A stretch of DNA of 64,000 nt, taken from NCBI RefSeq assembly GCF_003986955.1, contig NZ_PIPN01000002.1, positions 310,001 to 374,000 of the forward strand, in the 5' to 3' direction. The position numbers were made by a program, and so were the translations under genes. Below are positions 25,649 to 34,707 of this stretch, one piece after another. Below the pieces are notes generated by a model that had not been told where the DNA came from, ran no database searches, and saw only the letters and a list, made by a program, of their open reading frames with translations. Every line of letters starts with the position of its first letter. Position 1 is the first letter of the stretch. The stretch is from Aliidiomarina sedimenti. Lineage in GTDB: Bacteria > Pseudomonadota > Gammaproteobacteria > Enterobacterales > Alteromonadaceae.

Positions 25649-27436
25649 ATGTGCGGCATCGCGGGAGAGATACGCTTTAGACACCATGCAAATACCCAAT
25701 GCGTCGAAAAAATGTTGCATAAACTGGCACCCCGAGGCCCCGATGGGAAGGGCGTTTTCAGTCACGGTCATACCTGTTTTGGACACCGGCGGCTCAAGGT
25801 CATCGACTTAAGCAGCCATGGCGATCAGCCCATGCATGATGCGGAACTAGGACTCACACTAGTGTTCAACGGCTGCATATACAATTACCGGGCGTTAAGG
25901 GACGAACTAAGCGCCCTCGGCTACCATTTTCATTCAACCAGCGACAGTGAAGTCATTCTTAAAGCCTATAGTCACTGGCAGGAAAAGTGCCTGGATAAAC
26001 TCTCTGGCATGTTTGCCTTCGCCATTCTCGACCGGGCATCGGGCGACGTATTTTTTGCCAGAGACCGGCTAGGAATCAAGCCATTGTATTTTCACCATAA
26101 TGACAATGGCTTCTGGTTCGCTTCGACCCTACCCGCGTTGCTTCAATGTGAGTTTGTGCCAACCCAGATAGACCCAATTGCTTTGCATCACAACATGTCA
26201 TTCCGGGCCATTATTGGAAGTCACACCTTATTTAAGAATGTACACAAACTGGAGGCAGGGCACTGGATGAAAATCGATAAGACAGGAAAGCGAATTTGCC
26301 AGCAGTACTGGTCTCTGCCCACCTATAATGATCAATCCGGCAGTCGCGCTGATTACAGTGAGGACGCGTGGAAAGAAAAGCTGAGAACAGCGCTCTACCA
26401 AAGTGTCGAAAGGCGGCTGGAAGCGGACGTCCCAGTCGGTGTTCTGCTGTCAGGCGGACTCGATTCGTCGTTAGTTGTGGGAATACTGGATGACCTTGGT
26501 CAACGTAATATTCATACCTTCTCAATCGGTTTTGAAGATGTCGATAACGAAAGCGGCAATGAATTCCAGTACTCAGACCGCATCGCCCGGCATTACTCAA
26601 CGGATCATCATAAAATCCACGCTCAGCACTCGATGCTACTGACCCATCTTGAGCCATGCGTTAAAGCCATGTCAGAGCCCATGGTGAGCCATGATGTCAT
26701 CGGCTTTTACTTATTATCTAAGGAAGTAAGTCAACACGTTAAGGTGGTGCAGAGCGGGCAAGGCGCCGATGAGGTTTTTGGCGGCTACCATTGGTACCCG
26801 CCAATGGCAGAAGCAAAACCCGATGAAGCAGCTAGAATTTATGCAGCCAACTACTTTTCCTGGCGTGAGGAGGACCTCAACAAGGTGCTCGCTCCAGCTT
26901 ACCGTAACCACACCCACGCCATGGATTTCGTGAGCGATTATTTTAACCAGTGCAAAGCGACCTCGGCGGTCGATAAAGCACTGCATTTAGACAGCGCTGC
27001 GATGGTCGTCGATGACCCCGTAAAGCGCGTCGACAATATGACAATGGCATTCGGACTGGAGGCGCGGGTACCTTTTCTCGACCACGACTTAGTTGAGCTG
27101 GCGTTTCAGATACCGCACCAGCTGAAAGTTCGTGACGGTGGCAAATACCTGCTCAAAGAGGTCGCCCGCGAGATCATTCCAAAGCAGGTGATAGACCGCC
27201 CGAAAGGGTACTTCCCGGTGCCAGCGTTACGCAAAATGCAGGGTGAGTATTTAACGCTCGCACGTTCTATTTTCAGCCAGCCACGAGCCCGACAGCGTGG
27301 AATCTTTGATATGACCTATGTCGATCAAATGCTTGAATCGCCGAAACAGTTCACCGGCCCATTTGGTTCAAAATTATGGCAGGTCACCTTACTGGAACTT
27401 TGGCTGACCACTCATAATATTTCGTTAAGTCACTAA
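25649..27436 (+). CDS. Asparagine-synthase-like amidotransferase (N-acetylglutaminylglutamine amidotransferase type)
   Basis: 595 residues. The class II glutaminase domain starts MCGIAGEIRF with Cys2 as nucleophile. The C-terminal synthetase domain has the PPi loop LLSGGLDSS and GQGADEVFGGYHWYPP. The MCGIxGEIRF opening and GADEVFGGYHWYP fit the family that makes the C-terminal amide of N-acetylglutaminylglutamine amide, an osmolyte, rather than housekeeping AsnB. In the known system the neighbours are a GNAT/ATP-grasp fusion and an M42 peptidase; here they are a separate RimK-like ligase and a YafJ/EgtC-like hydrolase. Cytoplasmic. A CBS-domain gene follows 86 bp downstream. Confidence 0.88.
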   Translation: MCGIAGEIRFRHHANTQCVEKMLHKLAPRGPDGKGVFSHGHTCFGHRRLKVIDLSSHGDQPMHDAELGLTLVFNGCIYNYRALRDELSALGYHFHSTSDSEVILKAYSHWQEKCLDKLSGMFAFAILDRASGDVFFARDRLGIKPLYFHHNDNGFWFASTLPALLQCEFVPTQIDPIALHHNMSFRAIIGSHTLFKNVHKLEAGHWMKIDKTGKRICQQYWSLPTYNDQSGSRADYSEDAWKEKLRTALYQSVERRLEADVPVGVLLSGGLDSSLVVGILDDLGQRNIHTFSIGFEDVDNESGNEFQYSDRIARHYSTDHHKIHAQHSMLLTHLEPCVKAMSEPMVSHDVIGFYLLSKEVSQHVKVVQSGQGADEVFGGYHWYPPMAEAKPDEAARIYAANYFSWREEDLNKVLAPAYRNHTHAMDFVSDYFNQCKATSAVDKALHLDSAAMVVDDPVKRVDNMTMAFGLEARVPFLDHDLVELAFQIPHQLKVRDGGKYLLKEVAREIIPKQVIDRPKGYFPVPALRKMQGEYLTLARSIFSQPRARQRGIFDMTYVDQMLESPKQFTGPFGSKLWQVTLLELWLTTHNISLSH

Positions 27437-27522
27437 TTTCAGGGAAGGAACTTTAACTCAGCAGGAGGACGCTTTCTATAATGCGACTTATCAACGTCGC
27501 ACTAAATGTAGGAGGACACATT

Positions 27523-27945
27523 ATGCTTGTTAAAGATATTATGACCACCCGACCCCACTATTTGAGCGATAACGCCACCATCCAGCAAGTAGCGGAGTCG
27601 ATGCGAAAGCATTCAACAGGTTTCGAGCCACTCACTAATGACGATAAAGTGGTGGCTGTCGTAACCGATCGGGACTTGGTTATAAACGGCCTCGCTCGGG
27701 GCAAAAATGCCGATGGACCCGCGAAAGAGTTAGCAACAAAAAAAGTGCTTTATACCTATCAGGACACCTCTGTTGAAGAGGCGTTATCAAATATGTCGGA
27801 ACAACAGGTGCAACGTTTGTTAGTGCTCGATAACCCTGACAGCAAACAACTGGTAGGTGTAGTGACGGTTGGCGATATTGCTGATCATTGCGGTGATTCA
27901 GATTTAACGGCTAGTTTAATCAAGGCTATTAGTCACTATCACTAA
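27523..27945 (+). CDS. CBS-domain pair protein
   Basis: 140 residues, almost entirely a tandem CBS pair (VKDIMTTRPHYLSDNATIQQVAESM; VAVVTDRDLVINGLARG; second CBS with LVGVVTVGDIADH). Such modules bind adenosine nucleotides and sense energy or ionic state. The ATG at 27523 is chosen because GGAGG lies 7 nt upstream; an in-frame ATG at 27481 has a distant SD and lies inside a TATAAT sequence (27477-27482) that may be this gene's -10. A strong terminator follows. It may regulate the adjacent osmolyte-type genes, but similar free-standing proteins are common. Confidence 0.88.
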   Translation: MLVKDIMTTRPHYLSDNATIQQVAESMRKHSTGFEPLTNDDKVVAVVTDRDLVINGLARGKNADGPAKELATKKVLYTYQDTSVEEALSNMSEQQVQRLLVLDNPDSKQLVGVVTVGDIADHCGDSDLTASLIKAISHYH

Positions 27946-27961
27946 ATGAAAAATCGACCCG

Positions 27962-27990
27962 GGCGTTCGCAGGACGCGAACGCCGTTTTA
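27962..27990 (+). terminator. Rho-independent terminator after the CBS gene
   Basis: Stem GGCGTTCGC (27962-27970) / GCGAACGCC (27976-27984) with loop AGGAC, followed by GTTTTA. Ends the amidotransferase-CBS transcript. Confidence 0.88.
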
Positions 27991-28009
27991 CGACAGGGTA
28001 ATGAAGCGC

Positions 28010-28291
28010 TTATAAGTGCCAGGGTTTGCTTAAGGACGGGTGCGGGCCCCCTTGTTCCTTTTTATGAATGCTATTAATAATTCTGCGCAAACCAATAAAC
28101 GCCCACAACCAAAATACCGCATGCATCACCCCAAGCATAAAGATTGCCATTGACGATGGCATCACAAAGTCAAAATGAACAAAATTGACCAGTATCTGAA
28201 GAATAATCGCACCCACCGCCAATAAAAAACACAGGCCAGCAAACCCTCGCAGTACTCGTAAAAAATTCAGCATACCAACAGATCCCACCAT
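28010..28291 (-). CDS. Small two-helix membrane protein, unknown
   Basis: About 93 residues: two hydrophobic helices (FAGLCFLLAVGAIILQILV and a second over MAIFMLGVMHAVFWLWAFIGL) and a basic, Pro/His-containing tail (HKKEQGGPHPSLSKPW). No recognised family. The ATG at 28291 is preferred (AAGGTGG upstream); a GTG 12 nt earlier is in frame. It is convergent with the CBS gene, and its own terminator may be the other face of the hairpin at 27962-27984. Confidence 0.6.
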   Translation of the reverse strand: MVGSVGMLNFLRVLRGFAGLCFLLAVGAIILQILVNFVHFDFVMPSSMAIFMLGVMHAVFWLWAFIGLRRIINSIHKKEQGGPHPSLSKPWHL

Positions 28292-28363
28292 AATCAGTGC
28301 CACCTTATGATCGAAAAAATACGCGACTTATGTGATAAAAGCCTAGCAGCAATCGGTAGTTAG

Positions 28364-28384
28364 TAAAAAGAAGTTATCAACTTC
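28364..28384 (-). terminator. Weak rho-independent terminator after the YeiH-type gene
   Basis: On the minus strand GAAGTT-GAT-AACTTC (28370-28384) is followed directly by TTTTTA. The short 6-bp, AT-rich stem makes it a modest terminator. The rest of 28304-28427 holds nothing recognisable. Confidence 0.55.
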
Positions 28385-28427
28385 CGCACCAGGACCTCTC
28401 CTAGAGCTTGCCTGAAAGGCCGCTTAG

Positions 28428-29369
28428 CTAGAGGGCTGGCGAGTACGCCTGCAGCCACATCAGAGACCCTACCGCTACCAATAGCCACAACAACACCGCC
28501 AGTAACAGGGGTCGGCTGCCCGCCTGCCGCAGTTGCGCAGGCTGCAAGCTGGTTCCGAGTAAATAGATGCTGACCACCAGAAGCTGTTGCGCCAACCAAA
28601 TCAGATGCTCAAATAGCCACTGCAATTGGGGTACTACCTGAGCGAGCACCACAGCGACAAGAAACCAGGGCAAAAAGGACGGCAATGCGCTTAAGGTCTG
28701 GCGGGCTTTAGGTGCCTGGCGGGCAAACAACCAGACGCTGAGTAACACCAGCGGCACAATAAAAACGGCTCTGGCCAGCTTAAGGGTGGTCGCGGGTGCC
28801 AGTGAGTCGGGGTGAAAGGCTTGCGCGGCGCCCACCACCGACGAGGTATCATGAATGGCAACGGCCGCCCAGACCCCAAAGGTTTGCGGGTCAAGCGCCA
28901 GCCAGTGACCGATGACAGGAAAAATAATCAGGGCCAGGCCGTTGAGGATAAAGACACAACCAAGCGCTATCGCGATCTGTTCGCTACGGGCACGAATGGC
29001 CGGAGCTACCGCGGCAATGGCGCTGCCCCCACATATTGCGGTCCCGGCGCCGATTAAGAAGCCGGTTTTTCGCGCCACACCTAACCAGCGAGTGACCCAC
29101 CACGCCACTAGCAAGGTCAGTAGAATCGAGCCAATCAGTAAGCTCGCGTAGTCCCGGCCCAGGGTCACCGCGGTGCTCATCTGAACGCCAAAGCCTAGCC
29201 CCACCACTGAGCACGCCAGTAAGGTTTTACTGACTTTTGCTGTGTTCAGCCTGACCGGCGCGGCACCGGCAAAGGCGACCAGCAATCCTAATAGCAGAGC
29301 ATGCGCCGCGTGCACTTGCGGGTGCAGGCAGGCCAGTAATAAAACAATAAAAAGCAGTCGTTTCCACAT
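28428..29369 (-). CDS. YeiH/UPF0324-family putative sulfate exporter
   Basis: About 313 residues, about ten transmembrane helices. Family signatures are VGLGFGVQMS, the central GAGTAICGGSAIAAVAPAI, and AVAIHDTSSVVGAAQ, all typical of UPF0324/YeiH proteins, which are predicted to export sulfate or related anions. The ATG at 29369 is preferred over a GTG at 29405, because the region between is taken up by an inverted repeat. It is divergent from dinG. No LysR-type regulator is adjacent, unlike E. coli yeiH/yeiE. Confidence 0.85.
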   Translation of the reverse strand: MWKRLLFIVLLLACLHPQVHAAHALLLGLLVAFAGAAPVRLNTAKVSKTLLACSVVGLGFGVQMSTAVTLGRDYASLLIGSILLTLLVAWWVTRWLGVARKTGFLIGAGTAICGGSAIAAVAPAIRARSEQIAIALGCVFILNGLALIIFPVIGHWLALDPQTFGVWAAVAIHDTSSVVGAAQAFHPDSLAPATTLKLARAVFIVPLVLLSVWLFARQAPKARQTLSALPSFLPWFLVAVVLAQVVPQLQWLFEHLIWLAQQLLVVSIYLLGTSLQPAQLRQAGSRPLLLAVLLWLLVAVGSLMWLQAYSPAL

Positions 29370-29378
29370 CCGCGCTAG

Positions 29379-29399
29379 TGTAGCCTGACAAAGGCTACA
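29379..29399. repeat. Inverted repeat TGTAGCC-N7-GGCTACA in the YeiH-dinG gap
   Basis: Perfect 7-bp arms (29379-29385 and 29393-29399), 10 bp upstream of the YeiH-type start codon. It could be an operator or a leader hairpin for that gene. A TATACT -10-like hexamer at 29419-29424 probably serves dinG on the other strand. Confidence 0.5.
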
Positions 29400-29473
29400 A
29401 CGCACCCCCTTGCTTGGGTATACTAGCGCCCCGTTGCTAACGCAGTCTTTTCTTAACCCGAGGTCTTTTGCTG

Positions 29474-31600
29474 ATGGTTCCTGACAATGTAAAACAAAGC
29501 ATGCAAAAGACGCTCAATGCGCTACGTGACACGCCTGGCTTTACCAGCCGCAAAGGCCAGATGACGATGTTCGCTGAAGTGGCTAAGACGTTATTTGGGG
29601 TCTATCAGGAAGGCGACCAACCGCATCGCTCGCTGGTGATTGAAGGCCAGACCGGTGCTGGCAAAACCCTCGGTTACTTATTACCGGCGATTGTAAGTGC
29701 GATTAAGCTGAAAAAGCATGTGGTAGTGGCAACCGCCAATGTCGCCTTGCAGCAACAGATCATGAATCATGATTTGCCGCGCCTGCGCAAAGCAGGTCTG
29801 CATTTTGAACAAGCGTTTGTGGCGGGTCGTGGTCGCTATTTTTGTCGCCGTGACGCCGAAACCTTCGTTAACGACCAGGATGCGCCGGATCTGCTAACCG
29901 ACGAAGCGGATGTGCAGCACCAGCGCAAGCATCGAACTCAGGTGGAGCAGCTGATTACCCTGTTCGATGCCAATCAATGGAATGGCCTGAAAGACGACTA
30001 CCGCGGCAAACTAAGCCTTGAGCAGCCCTGGTGGTCGCAGGTGAATGCCAACCGCGACACCTGTTCACGGCGCAACTGCGCGCACTACGACAACTGCGCC
30101 TTCTTCGATGCCCGTAAAGATGTCCGTGACGCGCAGGTCATTGTCACCAACCACGCCATGCTCTACGCCGATATGCTGCACGTGCAGCCGGAAATGCGTT
30201 TATTGCCAGCAGCGAAAGACAGTATTTTTGTTTTTGACGAAGCGCACCATATTCGCGATACCTTTCGCAGCTCGCTCGCCGCCGAGCTTAACTTCGAACT
30301 GTTATCGAAGCTGGATCGCAACAGCGGCCGCCTGGTGAACCATATTCAAAGTCTGGTCAACGGGGCCTCTCTGGATGTGGTCAACGTCGACAACCTGGCC
30401 GTGCGCATGCGGGATGACTTTAAACTGATGAGCAGCGCGGCCAGCCAGATCATTGACTGTGCGCATGGCTATTTAGGCGAGGCTCGCGCCAGCGCCTTTA
30501 AAAAACCAGTTCATCGCTTTGAGCAAGGCGCGCTGCCGGAGCAACTGCAACTGCTGTTAAGCGAGCAGCTGCAACCAGCGCTGGAAGGGCTTAATGGAGC
30601 CTGTCAGAAGGTTAATGAGAAAATCAAAGACGCGCAGGAAAAAGCAATTAGCGACGACAGCCGTTTGCAAAACTACCTCGGTAGCCTGCGCAACCTGACT
30701 CAGACCGTGGAAAGCGCACTCAGTGCCTGTGTGTTACTGAAAACTGAAATTAACCCTAAGCAGGGCATTGCGCGCTGGTTAACCCGCCATTCTGACCTGC
30801 GGGTCGATATTACCCTAAGTGCCACGCCGATTCAGGTTGGCCGCCAGTTTGAGCGCGAAATTGTCACCCCGGCCTTTGCCACTATTTTCACCTCGGCGAC
30901 GCTGCAGTCACTGGGCAGCTTCCGCCGCTTTAGCGAGCAATTGAGCCTGTACCAAAAAGATGGCGTGCAGTTTTTGGTGATTGAATCACCCTTTGACTAC
31001 AAAAAAGCGCAGCTGGTGACCTACCGTGACTTACCCGAGCCGAACTTTAACAATGAAGCAGCGCACACCAGTGCCATGCTCAAACGATTCGGCAACGACC
31101 TTGGCGAGCATAAAGCAGCACTGGTGCTCTTTGCGTCCAAGCGACAAATGCAGAGCTTTGTCGACAAGTTGCCAGCGGCACTGGCTGCTGACAGCCTGGT
31201 GCAGTACACCGCCACCCGCGACAGCTTGATTCGTCGCCATAAAAAGCGTGTTGATGATGGTAAGCGCTCGATTTTGATTGGCTGCCAAAGTTTTTCAGAA
31301 GGTCTCGACCTTCCCGGCGCTTACCTGACCTTTGTAGGTATCGCCAAACTGCCCTTTGCCGACGTCAATTGCCCGATTGCAGCCTCGGAAAGTGAATTTA
31401 TTGAAGCGCAGGGCTTACACCCTTTCGCCATGATCGCGCTGCCCGATGCCAGCCGCCGCCTGGTGCAATGTGTTGGCCGGCTCATGCGCAGTCAGGATTG
31501 TTATGGCGAAGTGCGAATTTATGACAGCCGCCTACAGACCAAAGGGTATGGCAAGCAATTACTGAATTGCCTGCCGCCTATGCTGCAACGAGTGGAGTAA
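29474..31600 (+). CDS. dinG: ATP-dependent DNA helicase DinG
   Basis: About 708 residues (E. coli 716). 5'-3' superfamily 2 Fe-S helicase that unwinds R-loops, D-loops and forked DNA during replication-transcription conflicts. Walker A is GQTGAGKT (about 58-65). The Fe-S cysteines lie in CRRD (about 126) and the CSRRNCAHYDNC stretch (about 195-206), the DEAH box is FDEAHH, and the C-terminal motif VI is in QCVGRLMRS. The ATG at 29474 is preferred over TTG at 29468; GAGG lies about 10 nt upstream. No LexA-type site is visible in the short upstream region. Confidence 0.95.
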   Translation: MVPDNVKQSMQKTLNALRDTPGFTSRKGQMTMFAEVAKTLFGVYQEGDQPHRSLVIEGQTGAGKTLGYLLPAIVSAIKLKKHVVVATANVALQQQIMNHDLPRLRKAGLHFEQAFVAGRGRYFCRRDAETFVNDQDAPDLLTDEADVQHQRKHRTQVEQLITLFDANQWNGLKDDYRGKLSLEQPWWSQVNANRDTCSRRNCAHYDNCAFFDARKDVRDAQVIVTNHAMLYADMLHVQPEMRLLPAAKDSIFVFDEAHHIRDTFRSSLAAELNFELLSKLDRNSGRLVNHIQSLVNGASLDVVNVDNLAVRMRDDFKLMSSAASQIIDCAHGYLGEARASAFKKPVHRFEQGALPEQLQLLLSEQLQPALEGLNGACQKVNEKIKDAQEKAISDDSRLQNYLGSLRNLTQTVESALSACVLLKTEINPKQGIARWLTRHSDLRVDITLSATPIQVGRQFEREIVTPAFATIFTSATLQSLGSFRRFSEQLSLYQKDGVQFLVIESPFDYKKAQLVTYRDLPEPNFNNEAAHTSAMLKRFGNDLGEHKAALVLFASKRQMQSFVDKLPAALAADSLVQYTATRDSLIRRHKKRVDDGKRSILIGCQSFSEGLDLPGAYLTFVGIAKLPFADVNCPIAASESEFIEAQGLHPFAMIALPDASRRLVQCVGRLMRSQDCYGEVRIYDSRLQTKGYGKQLLNCLPPMLQRVE

Positions 31601-31609
31601 CCCCTGAAT

Positions 31610-32986
31610 TTAATCAGTATACGGCTCGGTGCTATAGCTCTGTTGCCAGGCCTGCATGCCGCCCCACAACACTTTAACCTGGTCAAAGCCCTGCCGCTTT
31701 AACAACGAGGCGGCGACGACTGCCCTTGTTCCGGAACCGCATACGGTCACCACCGGACGGTCTGAACGCAGGCCGCCCAGCTTACTGGAAAGCTGACCCA
31801 GGTACGCGGTATAGGCGCCGGAAATCACCCCGGTATCTTGCCACTCATCGAGCTTACGAACGTCCAGGATCTGGGTCTCTGACCCGTCCTGTAAGGCCGA
31901 TGCCAATGCCGCTGCGGTGATATGCTGAAGCTGATTAACCTGGCCACGTTCAATGGTCCACTGGTTGGTATTCAGTTTCCAGTACCCACGTACATTGTCA
32001 AAGCCGAGACGGTAAAAATGCGCATACGCGGTGTTCGCCTGCGCTTCGTTTTCAGCCAGCAGTACCAGCGACTTCTCTGGGTCCAGTAACCATCCGGCAT
32101 AGGCGGCTATCATGCCAATCGGCAGGGACAGTGTGCCGCCCAGGTGCTGGCCACTGAAGCACTCCGCCCCCCGCACATCAACCCAGCTGCAGTCGTTCAG
32201 CTCGCTCAGTTGCTGCATGCTCAGTGCCGGTAGTTCCTGCTGCAGCACAGGCGCCTGTCCATCCAGATTGCGTTGCTCCATCAGTTTGAAATACGGAGGC
32301 ATATAGTGCTGCTCAGAGGTTTTATGGGCAATAAATGCATCCCGGTCACCGAGTAGCCGCAACGCAGGGTTGGTCAGTCGCTCATGGCCAATAGACGAGA
32401 ACTCGCGGTCGGACAAACCACCGCCGCAGACCGACCCGGCGCCATGTGCCGGGTAGACCAGTACATGGTCTCCCAGTGCCACCAGCTTCTCGAGGCTGTC
32501 ATGCAGCAGACCGGCGACCTCCTCGGCCCGGTCGGGATAGAAATCAGTCCGCCCGACATCACCAATAAAGAGTGCATCCCCGGTAAACACTGCGGTTGGG
32601 ATACTGTTGTCGGCCTCGGTGTCGTAAAGCACAATCGAAATGCTATCGTCGGTATGACCAGGGGTGGTCAATACGTCAAGCCGCAAACGCCCAAGCTGAA
32701 TCGAGAAGTCGTCATCAAGTAACCTTGCATAAGCGATCTCACCGTCCGGATTAGGGCCATGGTAAACGGTGGCCCCGGTTCGTTTGGCCAGAACCGGGGC
32801 ACCACTGATAAAGTCTTCGTTACGATGGGTTTCGAAAATGGCCCGAATACGGCACCCATGTTCACCTGCAAGTTGCTCATACACCCGGGTGTCCCGTCTG
32901 GGATCAATAACTACCGCTTCTTCCTGGTCACCAACCAGATACGATAAATGGGCCAGTCCGTCGGTTTTGATCGTTTCAATAAACAT
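31610..32986 (-). CDS. Metallo-beta-lactamase-fold/rhodanese fusion, persulfide-dioxygenase-like
   Basis: 458 residues: an MBL domain at about 1-245, then two rhodanese domains (about 255-355 and 360-455). Such fusions (CstB, PRF types) oxidise or transfer persulfide sulfur. The second rhodanese has an active-site Cys in VCGSGTRA; the first has no Cys in that place (LLAENEAQ) and is probably structural. The MBL metal motif HxHxDH reads THRNEDF (53-59), so one canonical histidine ligand is Asn56, although TPGHTDDS, FTGDALF and PAHGAG supply the remaining metal residues. Cytoplasmic. Convergent with dinG (10 bp gap), no operon partner. Confidence 0.87.
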   Translation of the reverse strand: MFIETIKTDGLAHLSYLVGDQEEAVVIDPRRDTRVYEQLAGEHGCRIRAIFETHRNEDFISGAPVLAKRTGATVYHGPNPDGEIAYARLLDDDFSIQLGRLRLDVLTTPGHTDDSISIVLYDTEADNSIPTAVFTGDALFIGDVGRTDFYPDRAEEVAGLLHDSLEKLVALGDHVLVYPAHGAGSVCGGGLSDREFSSIGHERLTNPALRLLGDRDAFIAHKTSEQHYMPPYFKLMEQRNLDGQAPVLQQELPALSMQQLSELNDCSWVDVRGAECFSGQHLGGTLSLPIGMIAAYAGWLLDPEKSLVLLAENEAQANTAYAHFYRLGFDNVRGYWKLNTNQWTIERGQVNQLQHITAAALASALQDGSETQILDVRKLDEWQDTGVISGAYTAYLGQLSSKLGGLRSDRPVVTVCGSGTRAVVAASLLKRQGFDQVKVLWGGMQAWQQSYSTEPYTD

Positions 32987-33106
32987 GCTGTTCCCACCTC
33001 TGCCTGTAAATACGGTTACCTAGCAAGGCTAGCTCAAAGTACGGCTTTCACAACCGAACGAGCCACAACGTAACGAGCTTCCCACAACTCGCTTCCATTG
33101 CTACAG

Positions 33107-33134
33107 TAGACATTAACTGCTGCTAAATTATACA
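33107..33134 (+). promoter_or_regulatory. Sigma-70-like promoter for the EAL gene
   Basis: TAGACA (33107-33112) and TATACA (33129-33134) with a 16-bp spacer, ending 28 bp before the ATG. Near consensus; not proven. Confidence 0.5.
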
Positions 33135-33162
33135 AGCATCCTACTCCAGCAAAGGGGGCACT

Positions 33163-34707
33163 ATGGCTCCAGCCAAAGCCGCAATGCGAATGACGGCGAT
33201 TTATATTTTGATCGGTTTGGTGTGGATCCTGTTCTCTGACAGAGCGGCCGAATTTCTGGTTGTCGACCCGGCGTCATTAATGCGTGTGCAAACCTATAAA
33301 GGCTGGGCCTATGTACTCGTCACCGGTCTTTTATTTGGTCTGTTGGCGTGGGTATGGCTGCGCCGCCAACAGCAACTGCATGAACGGGACGCCCTTACCG
33401 GGCTTCTCAACTTATATATGTTTCGTGACGTTCTCTCCGAGCAGCTCGATGCCGCCCGCAGTGCCCACCAGCCATTGGCCTTAGTGGTCGTCAATATTGA
33501 CGATTTCCGTCAGCTCAACAGTCAACTCGGGCAGCGCCAGGGTGACCACCTGTTACAAGGGTTTGCCGAGAAACTACGGACCCATTTTCCGCTCCACGCT
33601 TCCATTAGCCGAATCGCTGCGGATGAATTCTGCGTCGCTTTGCGTGGTGTGTCGCCGCACGATAGCTTACTCACTCAACTGGAAACCTTACAAACGGAAA
33701 TCAAAGACACCCTGTTGGGTACAAGCCTGCGTCAGCAAAGTCCAGCCGCCGCCACCTGCAGTATCGGCATTGCCTATTTCCCACAGGACGCCTCTCACAG
33801 CAAAGAGTTAATGAGCGCCGCCAATCTGGCTTTAACCGAGGCTAAAGAACAGGGCCGCGGCCAGCGCTGCGTGTACCGCGAATCCTATGGCGAAAGCATT
33901 AATAAACGTGCCCAGCTAACGGCCGACCTGCGCCAGGCCCAACAACGCGGTGAGCTAAGTATGGTCTATCAGCCTCAGTTCGCTGCCGGGGGGCAGCGTC
34001 TGGTTAGTGTAGAAGCTTTGCTCCGTTGGTCGCACCCCTTGCACGGCCAGGTGCCACCGGATGTCTTCATTCCACTGGCGGAGCAACAGGGTATTATCCG
34101 GGCGCTAACCGACTTTGCCTGTCAGCGGGTTCTCGATGACCTGACCCCTCTGAAGCTTTTTAGCACACTCGATCATGTGTCTGTTAACGTCTCAGCGCAC
34201 GATATTAATGATAGCAATGCACTGGCCTCCTTCATCAGCCGTTTTTCCCACAATGCGCAGGGCGCTGAACTTATTGCGGCGGGTAAAATACAGCTTGAGA
34301 TTACCGAAACCGCGGTGATGCAGAACATCGACCACAGTCTTCAATTATTGCAGCAACTAAAAGATAAAGGCTTTCGTATTGCAATTGATGACTTCGGTAC
34401 CGGCTATTCGTCACTCGGCATTCTAAGCCGGTTGCCGGTCGATGAGCTCAAAATCGACCGGCTTTTTGTGCGCGATATCGAGCGCAATCAAAACGATTTA
34501 TTGATTGTCAGAACCATTGTAGCGATGGCCCACGCCCTTGATCTTCGAGTGGTAGCCGAAGGTACTGAAACGAAAAACCAGGTCGATTTACTGACAGAGC
34601 TTAACTGTGACCGTCTGCAAGGGTATTATCTGGGCAGGCCCGTTCCCGCAGCTCAACTAGAGGCACTCCATGGCACACGACACCCAGACTCTCAATCAGA
34701 CCCGTAA
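33163..34707 (+). CDS. Membrane c-di-GMP phosphodiesterase with degenerate GGDEF and intact EAL domain
   Basis: 514 residues: two N-terminal transmembrane helices (about 9-25 and 47-66), a GGDEF-fold domain (about 72-240) and an EAL domain (about 250-505). The GGDEF active site reads AADEF (152-156), so cyclase activity is not expected. EAL residues are intact: E284-A-L, N342, the LEITET segment (Glu379), D409-D410, K430 and VAEGTET (Glu467). It should hydrolyse c-di-GMP. The last 38 bp overlap the start of a ChaC-type gene, which has its own SD inside this gene, so the two are translationally linked. Confidence 0.93.
   Translation: MAPAKAAMRMTAIYILIGLVWILFSDRAAEFLVVDPASLMRVQTYKGWAYVLVTGLLFGLLAWVWLRRQQQLHERDALTGLLNLYMFRDVLSEQLDAARSAHQPLALVVVNIDDFRQLNSQLGQRQGDHLLQGFAEKLRTHFPLHASISRIAADEFCVALRGVSPHDSLLTQLETLQTEIKDTLLGTSLRQQSPAAATCSIGIAYFPQDASHSKELMSAANLALTEAKEQGRGQRCVYRESYGESINKRAQLTADLRQAQQRGELSMVYQPQFAAGGQRLVSVEALLRWSHPLHGQVPPDVFIPLAEQQGIIRALTDFACQRVLDDLTPLKLFSTLDHVSVNVSAHDINDSNALASFISRFSHNAQGAELIAAGKIQLEITETAVMQNIDHSLQLLQQLKDKGFRIAIDDFGTGYSSLGILSRLPVDELKIDRLFVRDIERNQNDLLIVRTIVAMAHALDLRVVAEGTETKNQVDLLTELNCDRLQGYYLGRPVPAAQLEALHGTRHPDSQSDP

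Noticed and set aside
29400-29474. LexA-type SOS box in front of dinG
   Set aside because: No CTGT-N8-ACAG arrangement is present; only an inverted repeat nearer to the YeiH-type gene and a TATACT hexamer.
33163-34707. Bifunctional diguanylate cyclase/phosphodiesterase
   Set aside because: The GGDEF motif is AADEF, so cyclase activity is unlikely; only the EAL half is intact.
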